This document shows, piece after piece, positions 17,085 to 25,158 of a stretch of DNA of 64,000 nt. The stretch lies in assembly GCF_002237555.1 (NCBI RefSeq), contig NZ_CP022540.1:4097001-4161000 (forward strand), in the 5' to 3' direction. Within the stretch, counting starts at the first letter, position 1, and the number at the start of each line of letters is the position of its first letter. The notes below the pieces were generated by a model. The model did no database searches and was not told the origin of the DNA. It saw only the letters and a list, made by a program, of their open reading frames with translations. The DNA is from Antarctobacter heliothermus (lineage in GTDB: Bacteria > Pseudomonadota > Alphaproteobacteria > Rhodobacterales > Rhodobacteraceae). A program made the translations under genes and the position numbers.

Positions 17085-18041
17085 ATGGCACAGGTTCCCG
17101 CAACCCCGAAATGGCACCGCGCCGCGCTGCGCGCCGCAGTGGCGTTGAACCGCGAAAACTGGATTGATCGGCTGACCCCCGCGCCCAGTGAGGCGGCGGC
17201 GCTGCGCCTGCGCGACACGCTGTCTACCCGCGTGCCGCCGCTGCGCAAACAGGTGGTGTTTCTGATCCCGCTGGTCGGTCCCGAAAGCGTGGACGACTGG
17301 GAGGCGGTGACCGCGCGGTTGTCCGCAACGCTGGACTGCTTCATTGCCCAGAACGATCCGCATTGGCAGGCGGTGATCTGCTGTCAGGATCGCCCGCCCC
17401 TGCCCGACGATCCGCGCATCACCTTCCTGCCCTATACCGCGCCCACACCCGGCAACGACAAGTGGATGAAACTGGCCGCGCTGACCGCCCATCTGGACAA
17501 CATGGACTTGCCGCCTTGCTATGTCATGAGCTTTGACGCCGATGACCTCCTGCGTCAGGGCAGCGTCCGTGAGATGCTGCGCCGTCAGGCCCCCGGCGGC
17601 TATCTGGTGCAGTCGGGTTATGTGATGGATGAGGCGGCGGGCACCATCGCGCTGGCCGATGTGCCCACCCTGCGCCAGCCCCTGCGCAAGCCGTTCTGGA
17701 AGCTGTGCGGCTCCTGCGCCGCGCTGGGGCACGACCCGGACCTGCCGCAAAGCGCCGCGTTCCTACAGGCCATGACGCAGCATGAACACCGGATGTTCCC
17801 CTATCTGGCCGCGCTTGCGGGGCGCAGGCTGTCGCCGCTGTCCGAACCGTCGGTGCTCTATGTGCTGAACCACGGTGAGAACTTTGGCGCGCGGCGCGGC
17901 CGGGTCAGTTTCAAGACCCGCTTCGTCGAACGGTTCCGCATCGACGACGCGGACGAGCTGTCCGCCATCGCCGACGGCTTTCCGGTGCCCGAAGCCACCG
18001 ATGAGGACACGCTGCCGGACCTGCCCGAAGCGACGGGATGA
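17085..18041 (+). CDS. Glycosyltransferase-like protein
   Basis: A 318-residue soluble protein. The segment KQVVFLIPLVGPESVDDWEAV resembles the first strand of a GT-A fold, and MSFDADDLLRQGSVREML has a DxD-like motif at the right distance, preceded by NDKWMKLAAL. No membrane helix is present. A GT2-like nucleotide-sugar transferase is the best guess, but the acceptor-side motifs (ED, QxxRW) are not seen, so activity is uncertain. It begins 12 bases after the DUF2244 gene. A hairpin follows. Confidence 0.5.
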   Translation: MAQVPATPKWHRAALRAAVALNRENWIDRLTPAPSEAAALRLRDTLSTRVPPLRKQVVFLIPLVGPESVDDWEAVTARLSATLDCFIAQNDPHWQAVICCQDRPPLPDDPRITFLPYTAPTPGNDKWMKLAALTAHLDNMDLPPCYVMSFDADDLLRQGSVREMLRRQAPGGYLVQSGYVMDEAAGTIALADVPTLRQPLRKPFWKLCGSCAALGHDPDLPQSAAFLQAMTQHEHRMFPYLAALAGRRLSPLSEPSVLYVLNHGENFGARRGRVSFKTRFVERFRIDDADELSAIADGFPVPEATDEDTLPDLPEATG

Positions 18042-18053
18042 TCCGCAAAACGC

Positions 18054-18084
18054 AATGCGCCGCCCCCTTGGGGACGGCGCATCC
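18054..18084. terminator. Hairpin between convergent genes
   Basis: ATGCGCCGCCCCC and GGGGACGGCGCAT pair with one mismatch around a TT turn, between the glycosyltransferase-like gene and the convergent YqeY-type gene. On the minus strand it is followed by TGCGTTTTGC. It may serve both directions. Confidence 0.45.
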
Positions 18085-18117
18085 GTGAAATCATTGACTG
18101 CCGATACTGACTGCCGA

Positions 18118-18579
18118 TCAGGCCGACAGCCGGTCCTTGACCTTGGGCCCCACCGTGCCGAAATCCATCTGGCCGGTGTATTTCGACTTGAGCACGCCCA
18201 TGACGCGCCCCATGTCGCGGATCGATTCCGCGCCGACTTCGGACATCGCGGCATCTATCGCGGCCGTGACCTCCTTGTCGGTCAGCGCACGCGGCAGGAA
18301 TTCCTCGATCACCTCGATCTCGGCCATTTCACGCTCCGCAAGGTCCAGCCGCCCCGCCTCTTCATAGCTTTTCGCGCTTTCGCGCCGTTGCTTGACCATT
18401 TTGCCAAGGATCGCCAGCACGGCGCTGTCATCGACGCCCTGTTCGTTGCCTTCGGCCCGGACGGCGATGTCCCGGTCCTTGATCGCAGCGTTGATCAGCC
18501 GTAGCGTCGACAGGCGATCACGCGCCTTGTCCCGCATCGCCTGTTTCACCGCCGCGTTCACCTTCTCGCGCAGTTCCAT
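18118..18579 (-). CDS. GatB/YqeY domain protein
   Basis: A 153-residue protein of the YqeY family, the tRNA-binding helical domain also found at the C-terminus of GatB. Family signatures are MELREKVNAAVKQAMRDKA, STLRLINAAIKDRDI, LGKMVKQRRESAKSYEEAGR, EIEVIEEFLPRAL and MGRVMGVLKSKYTGQMDF. The start at 18579 is preferred over the frame start at 18594 because MELREK begins homologues. The molecular role of free YqeY proteins is unsettled. It is divergent from carA, with about 180 bp between them, which is a common alphaproteobacterial arrangement. Confidence 0.9.
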   Translation of the reverse strand: MELREKVNAAVKQAMRDKARDRLSTLRLINAAIKDRDIAVRAEGNEQGVDDSAVLAILGKMVKQRRESAKSYEEAGRLDLAEREMAEIEVIEEFLPRALTDKEVTAAIDAAMSEVGAESIRDMGRVMGVLKSKYTGQMDFGTVGPKVKDRLSA

Positions 18580-18762
18580 GAGCCCCGTCCCCAATTCTGG
18601 TCTCCGAATGCGGCAGGCTACATCATGCCTAGCGGTGATGCAAGTGCAGCAATTTCCGCCAACCCACTGAAACCAAACGATTTATGTTTTTACCCAACCA
18701 CTTGACCCGCGCAGCCCCGCGCAATACGTTCCGGCAAATTTGCCGCCATCGAGGATCTGCTC

Positions 18763-19914
18763 ATGCCCGCTGCTTCTGCACGCCCGACCGCCTGCCTTGC
18801 CCTTGCCGACGGCACGCTGTTCTACGGGACAGGCTTTGGTGCCACCGGCCAGACCACGGCGGAACTGTGTTTCAACACCGCCATGTCCGGCTATCAGGAG
18901 ATCATGACCGACCCCTCCTATGCCGGTCAGATCGTCACCTTTACCTTTCCGCACATCGGCAACACCGGGGTCAACCCGGAGGACGATGAAACCGCCGACC
19001 CGGTCGCCGCGGGGATGGTTGTGAAATGGATGCCGACGCAAAGCTCCAACTGGCGCGCCGCGCAGGAACTGGGCGATTGGCTGGCCGCGCGCGGCCGCAT
19101 CGCCATCGGCGGCGTCGACACCCGCCGCCTGACCCGTGCCATCCGCCAGCTGGGCGCACCGCATGTGGCGCTGGCCCATAACCCCGACGGCAATTTCGAC
19201 ACCGATGCGCTGGTCAAGGCCGCGCGCGGTTTTCCGGGGCTGGAGGGGCTGGACCTCGCGCTGGATGTCACTTGCGCACAAAGCTATCGCTGGGATGAAA
19301 TGCGTTGGGCTTGGCCCGAAGGCTATCAGCGGCAGGAACAGGCCCGCCACAAGGTCGTCGCCGTGGACTATGGCGCAAAGCGCAATATCCTGCGCTGCCT
19401 TGCCTCGGCGGGCTGTGAGGTCACCGTGCTGCCCGCCACCGCCACCTATGATGAGGTCATGGCCCACCAGCCAGACGGCATCTTTCTGTCGAACGGTCCC
19501 GGCGACCCCGCCGCCACCGGCGCCTATGCAGTGCCGATGATCAAACGGCTGTTGTCAGAGGCAAATCTGCCGGTATTCGGCATCTGCCTTGGCCACCAGA
19601 TGCTGGCGCTGGCACTGGGCGCCAAAACCATCAAGATGAACCACGGCCACCACGGCGCGAACCACCCCGTCAAGGAGGTCGGCACCGGCAAGGTCGAAAT
19701 CACCTCGATGAACCACGGCTTTGCGGTGGACAGCCAAACCCTGCCAGAGGGGGTTCTGGAAACCCATGTGTCGCTGTTTGACGGCTCCAACTGCGGCATC
19801 CGCATGGCGGATCGTCCGGTGTTCAGCGTGCAACACCACCCAGAGGCAAGCCCGGGTCCGCAAGACAGCTTTTACCTGTTTGAACGCTTCGCCGCCTCGA
19901 TGGATGCGGCCTGA
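18763..19914 (+). CDS. carA: Carbamoyl-phosphate synthase small subunit
   Basis: A 383-residue glutaminase subunit that supplies ammonia to CarB for carbamoyl phosphate, used in arginine and pyrimidine synthesis. The N-terminal CPSase domain has ALADGTLFYGTGFGATG and MSGYQEIMTDPSYAGQ. The class I amidotransferase domain has the nucleophile Cys275 in VFGICLGHQ and the His359/Glu361 pair in HHPEASPGP, so the triad is complete. carB is not in this window. It is probably transcribed alone from the region shared with the divergent YqeY gene. Confidence 0.97.
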   Translation: MPAASARPTACLALADGTLFYGTGFGATGQTTAELCFNTAMSGYQEIMTDPSYAGQIVTFTFPHIGNTGVNPEDDETADPVAAGMVVKWMPTQSSNWRAAQELGDWLAARGRIAIGGVDTRRLTRAIRQLGAPHVALAHNPDGNFDTDALVKAARGFPGLEGLDLALDVTCAQSYRWDEMRWAWPEGYQRQEQARHKVVAVDYGAKRNILRCLASAGCEVTVLPATATYDEVMAHQPDGIFLSNGPGDPAATGAYAVPMIKRLLSEANLPVFGICLGHQMLALALGAKTIKMNHGHHGANHPVKEVGTGKVEITSMNHGFAVDSQTLPEGVLETHVSLFDGSNCGIRMADRPVFSVQHHPEASPGPQDSFYLFERFAASMDAA

Positions 19915-19987
19915 CACGAAAATCTGCGAAATTTCTGCGCTCTGTTAAGGGTTTGGTCGCCAAAAGCGGCCAAACTCCACAGCGCGG

Positions 19988-20002
19988 TTAAGACTTCGTT
20001 TA
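19988..20002. promoter_or_regulatory. Near-match to a CtrA box upstream of the glycosyltransferase
   Basis: TTAA-GACTTCG-TTTA differs by one base from the TTAA-N7-TTAA consensus and is 48 bp before the start at 20050; a TTAACCGT half-site lies about 20 bp before the gene. This is suggestive only. Confidence 0.3.
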
Positions 20003-20049
20003 CCAACACCGTGCAAACCTCCTGTTAACCGTATTTTTCGGACAGAGGT

Positions 20050-21936
20050 ATGACGGAGCAACGCCTCCATCTCGCCGCCGCCAATCTGGCGCAGGCAAAG
20101 GCCCGTCGCGGCCAACCCATCAGCCATATCCTGATGGATGACGGACGTGTTGCCCCCTCTCACATGCTGGGCGCCATGGCAGAGGCGTCGCGCATCGGCC
20201 AACCCGTGCCGCAGGTGGTGGTGGCAGAGGCCATCGCCTCACGCGAGGATGTGCTGGAGGCGCAGGCGCTGCACTTCGGCGCAATGGTGCTGAAACGCGG
20301 CGACACGCCCCCCGACCCCGCCGTCATGGACCTGCTGCCGCCGGAATTTTGCCTGCAACACGGGGTGTTGCCGTGGATGCGGGTGGGCGACACGCTGTTG
20401 CTGGCCACCGCGCGCCCGGATGACTTTCCCGCGCTGCTGCATCTATTGCCGCTCGACACTGGCCCGGTTGTCATGGCGCTGGCGCTGGAGGCGGACATTC
20501 ACCACCTGATTTCGGCCCGCGCCGGGACGCGGCTGGCACAGGCGGCGGAAACATGGGTGCCCGCAGCGGACAGTTGCCGCGATCTGAACCGGACAACGCC
20601 GCGCGGGCGGCTCTTTGCCTTTGCCGCCGCCGCGATTTGTCTCTTGCTGTTGCTGCTTGCGCCGCAACTGCTGTTCGCCACCGCGCTGGTGCTGGCGCTA
20701 GGCTCTCTTGTCCTGTCGCAACTGATGAAACTTGTCGCGCTGGCCGCCCTGCCCCGGCAGACCGCCGCCGCGCCCGCCCGTCTGCCGGAAAACCCGCCAC
20801 TGGTGTCGATCCTTGTGCCGCTGTTTCATGAACAGGACATCGCCCGCACCCTTGTTGCGCGGCTGTCCCGGCTGACCTATCCCAAGGCGCTGCTGGACGT
20901 GGTTCTGGTGCTAGAGGCCGAGGACAGGCTGACGCGCGAAACCCTCGCCCGGACCGATCTGCCGCCGTGGATGCGCACCATCACCGTCCCGCCCGGGGAC
21001 GTCACGACCAAGCCGCGCGCGCTCAACTACGCCTTCCGTTTCACCCGTGGTGAGATCATCGGCATTTACGACGCCGAAGACGCGCCCGCGCCGGACCAGA
21101 TCGACCGCGTGGTGGCGCAATTCCACGACTCGCCCGGGAATGTCGGCTGTTTGCAGGGCATCCTTGATTACTACAATCCGCGCGCCAACTGGCTGTCGCG
21201 CTGTTTCACCATCGAATACGCCAGTTGGTTCCGAATCCTTTTGCCCGGTCTGTCGCGGTTGGGGCTGGTGGTGCCCTTGGGCGGAACAACCGTGTTCTTT
21301 CGTCGCGAGGTGCTGGAAGAGGTCGGCGGTTGGGACGCGCATAACGTGACAGAGGATGCGGATCTGGGCGTGCGTTTGGCCCGCCACGGCTTTCGCACCG
21401 ATCTGATGCCCTCGGTGACACGCGAAGAGGCCAACAATAGGTTCTGGCCGTGGATCAAACAACGGTCGCGCTGGCTCAAGGGGTATGGGATCACATGGTG
21501 GGTCCACACCCGCCAACCGCGCAGGTTGTGGCGCGATCTTGGGCCGAAACGCTTTGCCGGGTTGCAGATCCTGTTTCTGACCACCTTGGTACAGTTTGCC
21601 CTTGCGCCGGTGCTGTGGTCCTTTTGGCTGATCCTGATGGGCCTGCCGCACCCGCTGGACGCCTATCTCACCCGGCCGGTGATCCTGTCCCTCACGGCGA
21701 TCTTTCTCAGCGCCGAGGCGGTGTCGATTGTAATTGGCCTAGCCGCGCTGGCGCGCAGCCCGCACCGGTTTCTATATCCTTGGGTGCCCACCTTGTTTGC
21801 CTATTTCCCGCTGGGCACCGTCGCGATCTACAAGGCGCTGTGGGAGACGCTCAGAGACCCGTTCTACTGGGACAAGACCCAGCATGGCCGCTCTGCCCCG
21901 GACCAGCCCGGCGCGGACCTGCCGCCCGACGCGTGA
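20050..21936 (+). CDS. Membrane glycosyltransferase (GT2) with N-terminal MshEN/GSPII_E-like domain
   Basis: A 628-residue protein. Residues about 15-165 resemble the N-terminal domain of type II secretion/pilus ATPases (REDVLEAQALHFG, VMDLLPPEFCLQHGVLPW, DTLLLATARPDDF), a fold that in MshE binds cyclic di-GMP. Two membrane helices follow (residues about 190-235). The GT2 catalytic domain has VSILVPLFHEQDIA, the DAEDAP acidic motif, the acceptor TEDADLGVRLARHG and QRSRWLKG (the QxxRW motif of processive synthases). Three or four helices close the protein. It is likely an inner-membrane polysaccharide synthase; the polymer is unknown. It lies alone between carA and a convergent GntR gene. Confidence 0.8.
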   Translation: MTEQRLHLAAANLAQAKARRGQPISHILMDDGRVAPSHMLGAMAEASRIGQPVPQVVVAEAIASREDVLEAQALHFGAMVLKRGDTPPDPAVMDLLPPEFCLQHGVLPWMRVGDTLLLATARPDDFPALLHLLPLDTGPVVMALALEADIHHLISARAGTRLAQAAETWVPAADSCRDLNRTTPRGRLFAFAAAAICLLLLLLAPQLLFATALVLALGSLVLSQLMKLVALAALPRQTAAAPARLPENPPLVSILVPLFHEQDIARTLVARLSRLTYPKALLDVVLVLEAEDRLTRETLARTDLPPWMRTITVPPGDVTTKPRALNYAFRFTRGEIIGIYDAEDAPAPDQIDRVVAQFHDSPGNVGCLQGILDYYNPRANWLSRCFTIEYASWFRILLPGLSRLGLVVPLGGTTVFFRREVLEEVGGWDAHNVTEDADLGVRLARHGFRTDLMPSVTREEANNRFWPWIKQRSRWLKGYGITWWVHTRQPRRLWRDLGPKRFAGLQILFLTTLVQFALAPVLWSFWLILMGLPHPLDAYLTRPVILSLTAIFLSAEAVSIVIGLAALARSPHRFLYPWVPTLFAYFPLGTVAIYKALWETLRDPFYWDKTQHGRSAPDQPGADLPPDA

Positions 21937-21959
21937 CAGATGCGCGACGGTGGCAAAGG

Positions 21960-22030
21960 TTAAGACCGTGTAAAAACGCCTCTGTAACCCATTGTTTTGT
22001 ATAGAGCGTCAGGCTGTCCACGCGTGGACA
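21960..22030 (+). repeat. 71-bp composite motif, copy A
   Basis: TTAAG-N6-TAAAA-N4-CTCTGTAACCCATTG-N19-CTGTCCACGCGTGGACA. The same blocks with identical spacing occur inverted at 52215-52285. The last block is a near-perfect palindrome, in this copy extended to GGCTGTCCACGCGTGGACAGCC (22012-22033) and followed by CCTTTTG, so it can also form a terminator-like hairpin. It sits between the 3' ends of two convergent genes. Confidence 0.75.
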
Positions 22031-22041
22031 GCCCCTTTTGA

Positions 22042-22692
22042 TCAGACCGACATATGCTCTGCATTGTCCTGTTTGAGCCGGGTGATGAAGGCGACAGAGA
22101 TATGATCCCGCAGCGCCTGATACGCGGCGTCCTCATCGCGGGTCGAGATCGCATCGACAATCGCGCCGTGCTCACTCAGCGCGATTTCTCCGCGCCCCTC
22201 CGCCGCCAGCGACGTCGTCGCCATCAACGCCATCGATCGATAGACAAGGTCCAGTTGCTGCACCAGATAGCGATTGTGCGAGGCAAGGTGAATCATCCGA
22301 TGGAACCGCCGGTTGGCCCGCGCCATTGCCGCCGGATCGGCCAAAAGAGAACGATCCTCCTCGATCATGTCGCGCAGAACCATGACCTCTTCCTCGGTCG
22401 CGTGCCGCGCCGCCAACCGCGCCGCCAACCCCTCCAGCTCGGACCGCACCGCGTACAGCTCGGCCATCTGGTTGTGATCCAAGGAGGCCACGATCAATGA
22501 CCGCCCGTCCCGCGCCAGCAACGATTGCGTCTCCAGCCGCTGCAACGCCTCGCGGATCGGCGTGCGCGACACCCCGAACCGTTCGGCCAGTTCGCTTTCC
22601 ACAAGACGGTCGCCGGGCCGGTAAATGCCTGAATCGATCGCCTCGAGGATCATGGTGTAGGCATCTTTCTGTGCCGGTTTGACCTCGTGCAT
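22042..22692 (-). CDS. GntR-family regulator, FadR subfamily (FCD domain)
   Basis: A 216-residue transcription factor. The N-terminal winged HTH contains LVESELAERFGVSRTPIREAL and RLETQSLLARDG. The C-terminal FCD ligand-binding domain has ELYAVRSELEGLAARLAA, NRRFHRMIHLASHN (metal/ligand histidines), and EHGAIVDAISTRDEDAAYQALRDHI. The start at 22692 follows a GGGAGGG ribosome site; a longer frame start at 22713 lacks one. It is divergent from the HAD gene with about 100 bp between, but a regulatory link is not shown. The effector is probably an organic acid. Confidence 0.9.
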   Translation of the reverse strand: MHEVKPAQKDAYTMILEAIDSGIYRPGDRLVESELAERFGVSRTPIREALQRLETQSLLARDGRSLIVASLDHNQMAELYAVRSELEGLAARLAARHATEEEVMVLRDMIEEDRSLLADPAAMARANRRFHRMIHLASHNRYLVQQLDLVYRSMALMATTSLAAEGRGEIALSEHGAIVDAISTRDEDAAYQALRDHISVAFITRLKQDNAEHMSV

Positions 22693-22794
22693 CGCTACCC
22701 TCCCTGCGTCCACCGCGCCACGATAGCGTCACCAGCACCGCCGGTACAAGCTGGGCGGATTGCCGCGCGCCCGCAAACACCCTACCAAGATCAT

Positions 22795-23439
22795 ATGACC
22801 AAGAACAGATTTGCCCATGTACGGGCCTGGGTCTTTGACCTGGACAACACGCTGTACTCTCCGGCCGTCCGGCTCTTCGATCAGATCGAGGCACGGATGA
22901 ATGCCTATGTCGGGCGCGTGACCGGTCTGGCCAAGGACGAGGCCGCCCACCTGCGCCGCGACTACTGGGCGCGCTACGGCACCACGCTGGCTGGCCTGAT
23001 GACGCACCACGACGTCGATCCGGAAGACTATCTGATCGACGTGCACGACATCGCGTTTGACGCACTCACCCCGGACCCGCATCTGGCAGAACTGATCGCC
23101 ACCCTCCCCGGTCGCCGCATCGTCTACACCAACGGCAGCGCGCCCTATGCCGCGCAGGTGCTGAAAGCACGCGGGCTCGACGCCGCCTTTGACGCGATCT
23201 ACGGCGTCGAACACGCCCAATACGCACCCAAACCCCGGGCCGAGGCCTTTGACCGGATCTTTGCCCTCGACGGGCTGGACCCGGCGGAGGCTGCCATGTT
23301 CGAGGACGACCCGCGCAACCTCGCCGCCCCGCACGCCTTGGGAATGCGCACCGTCCACGTCGCGCCCGAAGCAACCCCGGCGCCGCACATCCATCACCAC
23401 ACCGACGATCTGGTTGGGTTCCTGCGCAGTTTGCGCTGA
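22795..23439 (+). CDS. HAD-superfamily pyrimidine 5'-nucleotidase-like phosphatase
   Basis: A 214-residue HAD phosphatase. Motif I is VFDLDNTLYSPAVRLFDQIE with the nucleophile Asp, motif II is VYTNGSAPYAAQVL, the lysine is in APKPRAEAFD, and motif IV is MFEDDPRNLAAPHALGM. The DNTLYSP start and the SDT1-like cap identify the pyrimidine 5'-nucleotidase subgroup. Upstream in-frame codons to 22687 overlap the divergent GntR start and are not expected to be translated. The histidine-rich tail (PHIHHHTDD) is a local feature. Physiological substrates cannot be read from sequence. Confidence 0.88.
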   Translation: MTKNRFAHVRAWVFDLDNTLYSPAVRLFDQIEARMNAYVGRVTGLAKDEAAHLRRDYWARYGTTLAGLMTHHDVDPEDYLIDVHDIAFDALTPDPHLAELIATLPGRRIVYTNGSAPYAAQVLKARGLDAAFDAIYGVEHAQYAPKPRAEAFDRIFALDGLDPAEAAMFEDDPRNLAAPHALGMRTVHVAPEATPAPHIHHHTDDLVGFLRSLR

Positions 23440-23549
23440 CCCGGTCACGGCTGCTCTATCAAAGCATCATTTAGGATGCGGCATTTCGCACCTGCGCACC
23501 TATCGGCGAAATGCTATGTCGTGATGATCACGAGTCAGGAGTTGAGAAT

Positions 23550-23747
23550 ATGTCACCTGCCGAGTCCGCCGAAACAGCAGCCCAACAGTTGTCCGGCGAA
23601 AAACTGTTCTACCTGATCGCGCTGGCCATTGTTGTGATCGGTGCCGCCATGACGCTGCTTTTTGGCCTGCCCGGCCTTGCCATGACCGCCTTGGCGCTGG
23701 TCCCAGTCGCCTATGCCCTTCTGATTCTGATCAGCGTCGGCAAGTAA
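23550..23747 (+). CDS. Small two-helix membrane protein
   Basis: A 65-residue protein. The start at 23550 (MSPAESAETAAQQL) follows AGGAGTTGAGAAT; the frame start at 23511 is less likely. Two hydrophobic helices are visible, LFYLIALAIVVIGAAMTLLF and ALALVPVAYALLILISVGK. No family is recognised. It lies 57 bp before the UbiH-like gene, in the same direction, and may be co-transcribed with it. Confidence 0.65.
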   Translation: MSPAESAETAAQQLSGEKLFYLIALAIVVIGAAMTLLFGLPGLAMTALALVPVAYALLILISVGK

Positions 23748-23803
23748 GCCGCATGGCCTCCGGCTGCGTCGCGCCCTAATTACTGGGAAACGGAGGCAGC
23801 ACC

Positions 23804-24997
23804 ATGGACTACGACATTGTCATCTCAGGCGGCGGCATCGCGGGATTGACCGCAGCCGCCAGTTTTGCATCCGCCGGATTTCGCACCCTCTGCGTGGACC
23901 CAACGCCGCCGGTAACGATGCGCGACGGCGACGGCGCTGACCTGCGCACCACAGCATTCCTGCAACCGGCACAAGGTTTTCTGGAAGAGATCGGCCTCTG
24001 GCCCCGGTTGGCGGAACACGCAACCCCGTTGCAGGTGATGCGGATCGTCGATGCGGGCGGACCCGTGGCCGAACCGCGCGTCACCAAGGACTTTGAATCC
24101 AACGACATCTCCGGCAAACCCTTTGGCTGGAACCTGCCCAACTGGCTGCTGCGGCGTGAAATGGCCACGCGGTTAAGTGAACTGGCCAATGTGGATTTCC
24201 GACCGGGAACCGCCACAACCGCTCTGTTCACCCGCGAAGGCGAGGCCCGCGTGACTCTGTCCGACGGCACCAAGGTGCGCGCGCGCATGGTGGTGGCAGC
24301 GGACGGGCGCAATTCTCCGATGCGGCAGGCCGCAGGCATCGGGGTCAAGACAACGCGCTTCGGTCAAAAGGCGCTGGCATTTGCCGTCACCCATCCGATC
24401 CCGCATTGCAACGTCTCCACAGAGATCCATCGCACCGGAGGCCCCTTCACCCTTGTCCCCTTGCCTGATTTTGATGGGAAACCCTGCTCGGCGGTGGTCT
24501 GGATGGAGGACGGACCAAAAGCGGAACACCTCTACGCGCTGGATCAAACCGCTTTTGAGGCGGAAATGTCGGCCCGCTCCTGCACGCTTTTCGGCCCGTT
24601 GAAACTGGCCTCACGCCGCACGATCTGGCCAATCATCGCGCAAGAGGCCGAACGGCTGACCTCTCAACGTCTTGCACTGATCGCCGAAGCCGCCCACGTG
24701 GTCCCGCCGATCGGCGCGCAAGGCCTGAACATGAGCCTCAAGGATCTCACGGTTCTGCGTGATCTGGCGATGGACCGCCCCGAAGAATTGGGCGACCGGC
24801 AGATGCTGGATGCCTACCACCGCACACGCATTGCTGACATTCGCGCCCGCGTGGCCGGGATCGCTGCGCTCAACCGTATCTCACAACTCTCTACAGAACC
24901 GCTGCGCGATATCCGCGCCAAGGGTCTGGATGCGCTCTACAGCCTCAAACCGGTGCGCACCTCGCTTATGCGTCTCGGTCTGGGCGCGCGCGGCTAA
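23804..24997 (+). CDS. UbiH/UbiF-family FAD-dependent ubiquinone biosynthesis hydroxylase
   Basis: A 397-residue flavoprotein monooxygenase. The FAD Rossmann motif is DIVISGGGIAGLTAAASFAS; the NADPH/FAD DG motif is ARMVVAADGRNSPMRQAAGI; the second FAD motif is RLALIAEAAHVVPPIGAQGLN, in which the usual GDA is EAA (a change also seen in related hydroxylases, though it departs from consensus). The C-terminal part (LSLKDL-like MSLKDLTVLRD, YHRTRIADIRARVAG) is typical of UbiH-type enzymes that hydroxylate polyprenylated rings. Which ring position it acts on is not decidable here. A good ribosome site (GGAGGCAGCACC) precedes the start. Confidence 0.88.
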   Translation: MDYDIVISGGGIAGLTAAASFASAGFRTLCVDPTPPVTMRDGDGADLRTTAFLQPAQGFLEEIGLWPRLAEHATPLQVMRIVDAGGPVAEPRVTKDFESNDISGKPFGWNLPNWLLRREMATRLSELANVDFRPGTATTALFTREGEARVTLSDGTKVRARMVVAADGRNSPMRQAAGIGVKTTRFGQKALAFAVTHPIPHCNVSTEIHRTGGPFTLVPLPDFDGKPCSAVVWMEDGPKAEHLYALDQTAFEAEMSARSCTLFGPLKLASRRTIWPIIAQEAERLTSQRLALIAEAAHVVPPIGAQGLNMSLKDLTVLRDLAMDRPEELGDRQMLDAYHRTRIADIRARVAGIAALNRISQLSTEPLRDIRAKGLDALYSLKPVRTSLMRLGLGARG

Positions 24998-25003
24998 AAG
25001 AAA

Positions 25004-25146
25004 GGGGGCGCTGCCCCCTCTGCGCCTTTGGCGCATTCACCCCTGGGAGTATTTGGACAAAGAAGAAACGCGGAATGGTGTGGCTTCTTCTCTGTCAAAA
25101 TACTCCCAGGGGAGGCTTCCAGAGGAAGCTGGGGGCAGCGCCCCCA
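25004..25146. repeat. Large inverted intergenic repeat (bidirectional)
   Basis: Outer arms GGGGGCGCTGCCCCC and GGGGGCAGCGCCCCC and inner arms CCCCTGGGAGTATTT and AATACTCCCAGGGG surround about 20 bp, forming a 140-bp inverted structure between the convergent UbiH-like and aminotransferase genes. The inner arms contain two inverted copies of the dispersed GAGTATTT...AAGAAGAA repeat (25047-25067 and 25085-25105). It probably ends transcription from both sides. Confidence 0.8.
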
Positions 25147-25158
25147 AGCCCGGTCGCG

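Noticed and set aside
22012..22033. The palindrome as a simple terminator of the glycosyltransferase gene
   Set aside because: It could act so in this copy, but the same palindrome with the same upstream blocks precedes proS, where it is not followed by a T-run, so termination does not explain its conservation.
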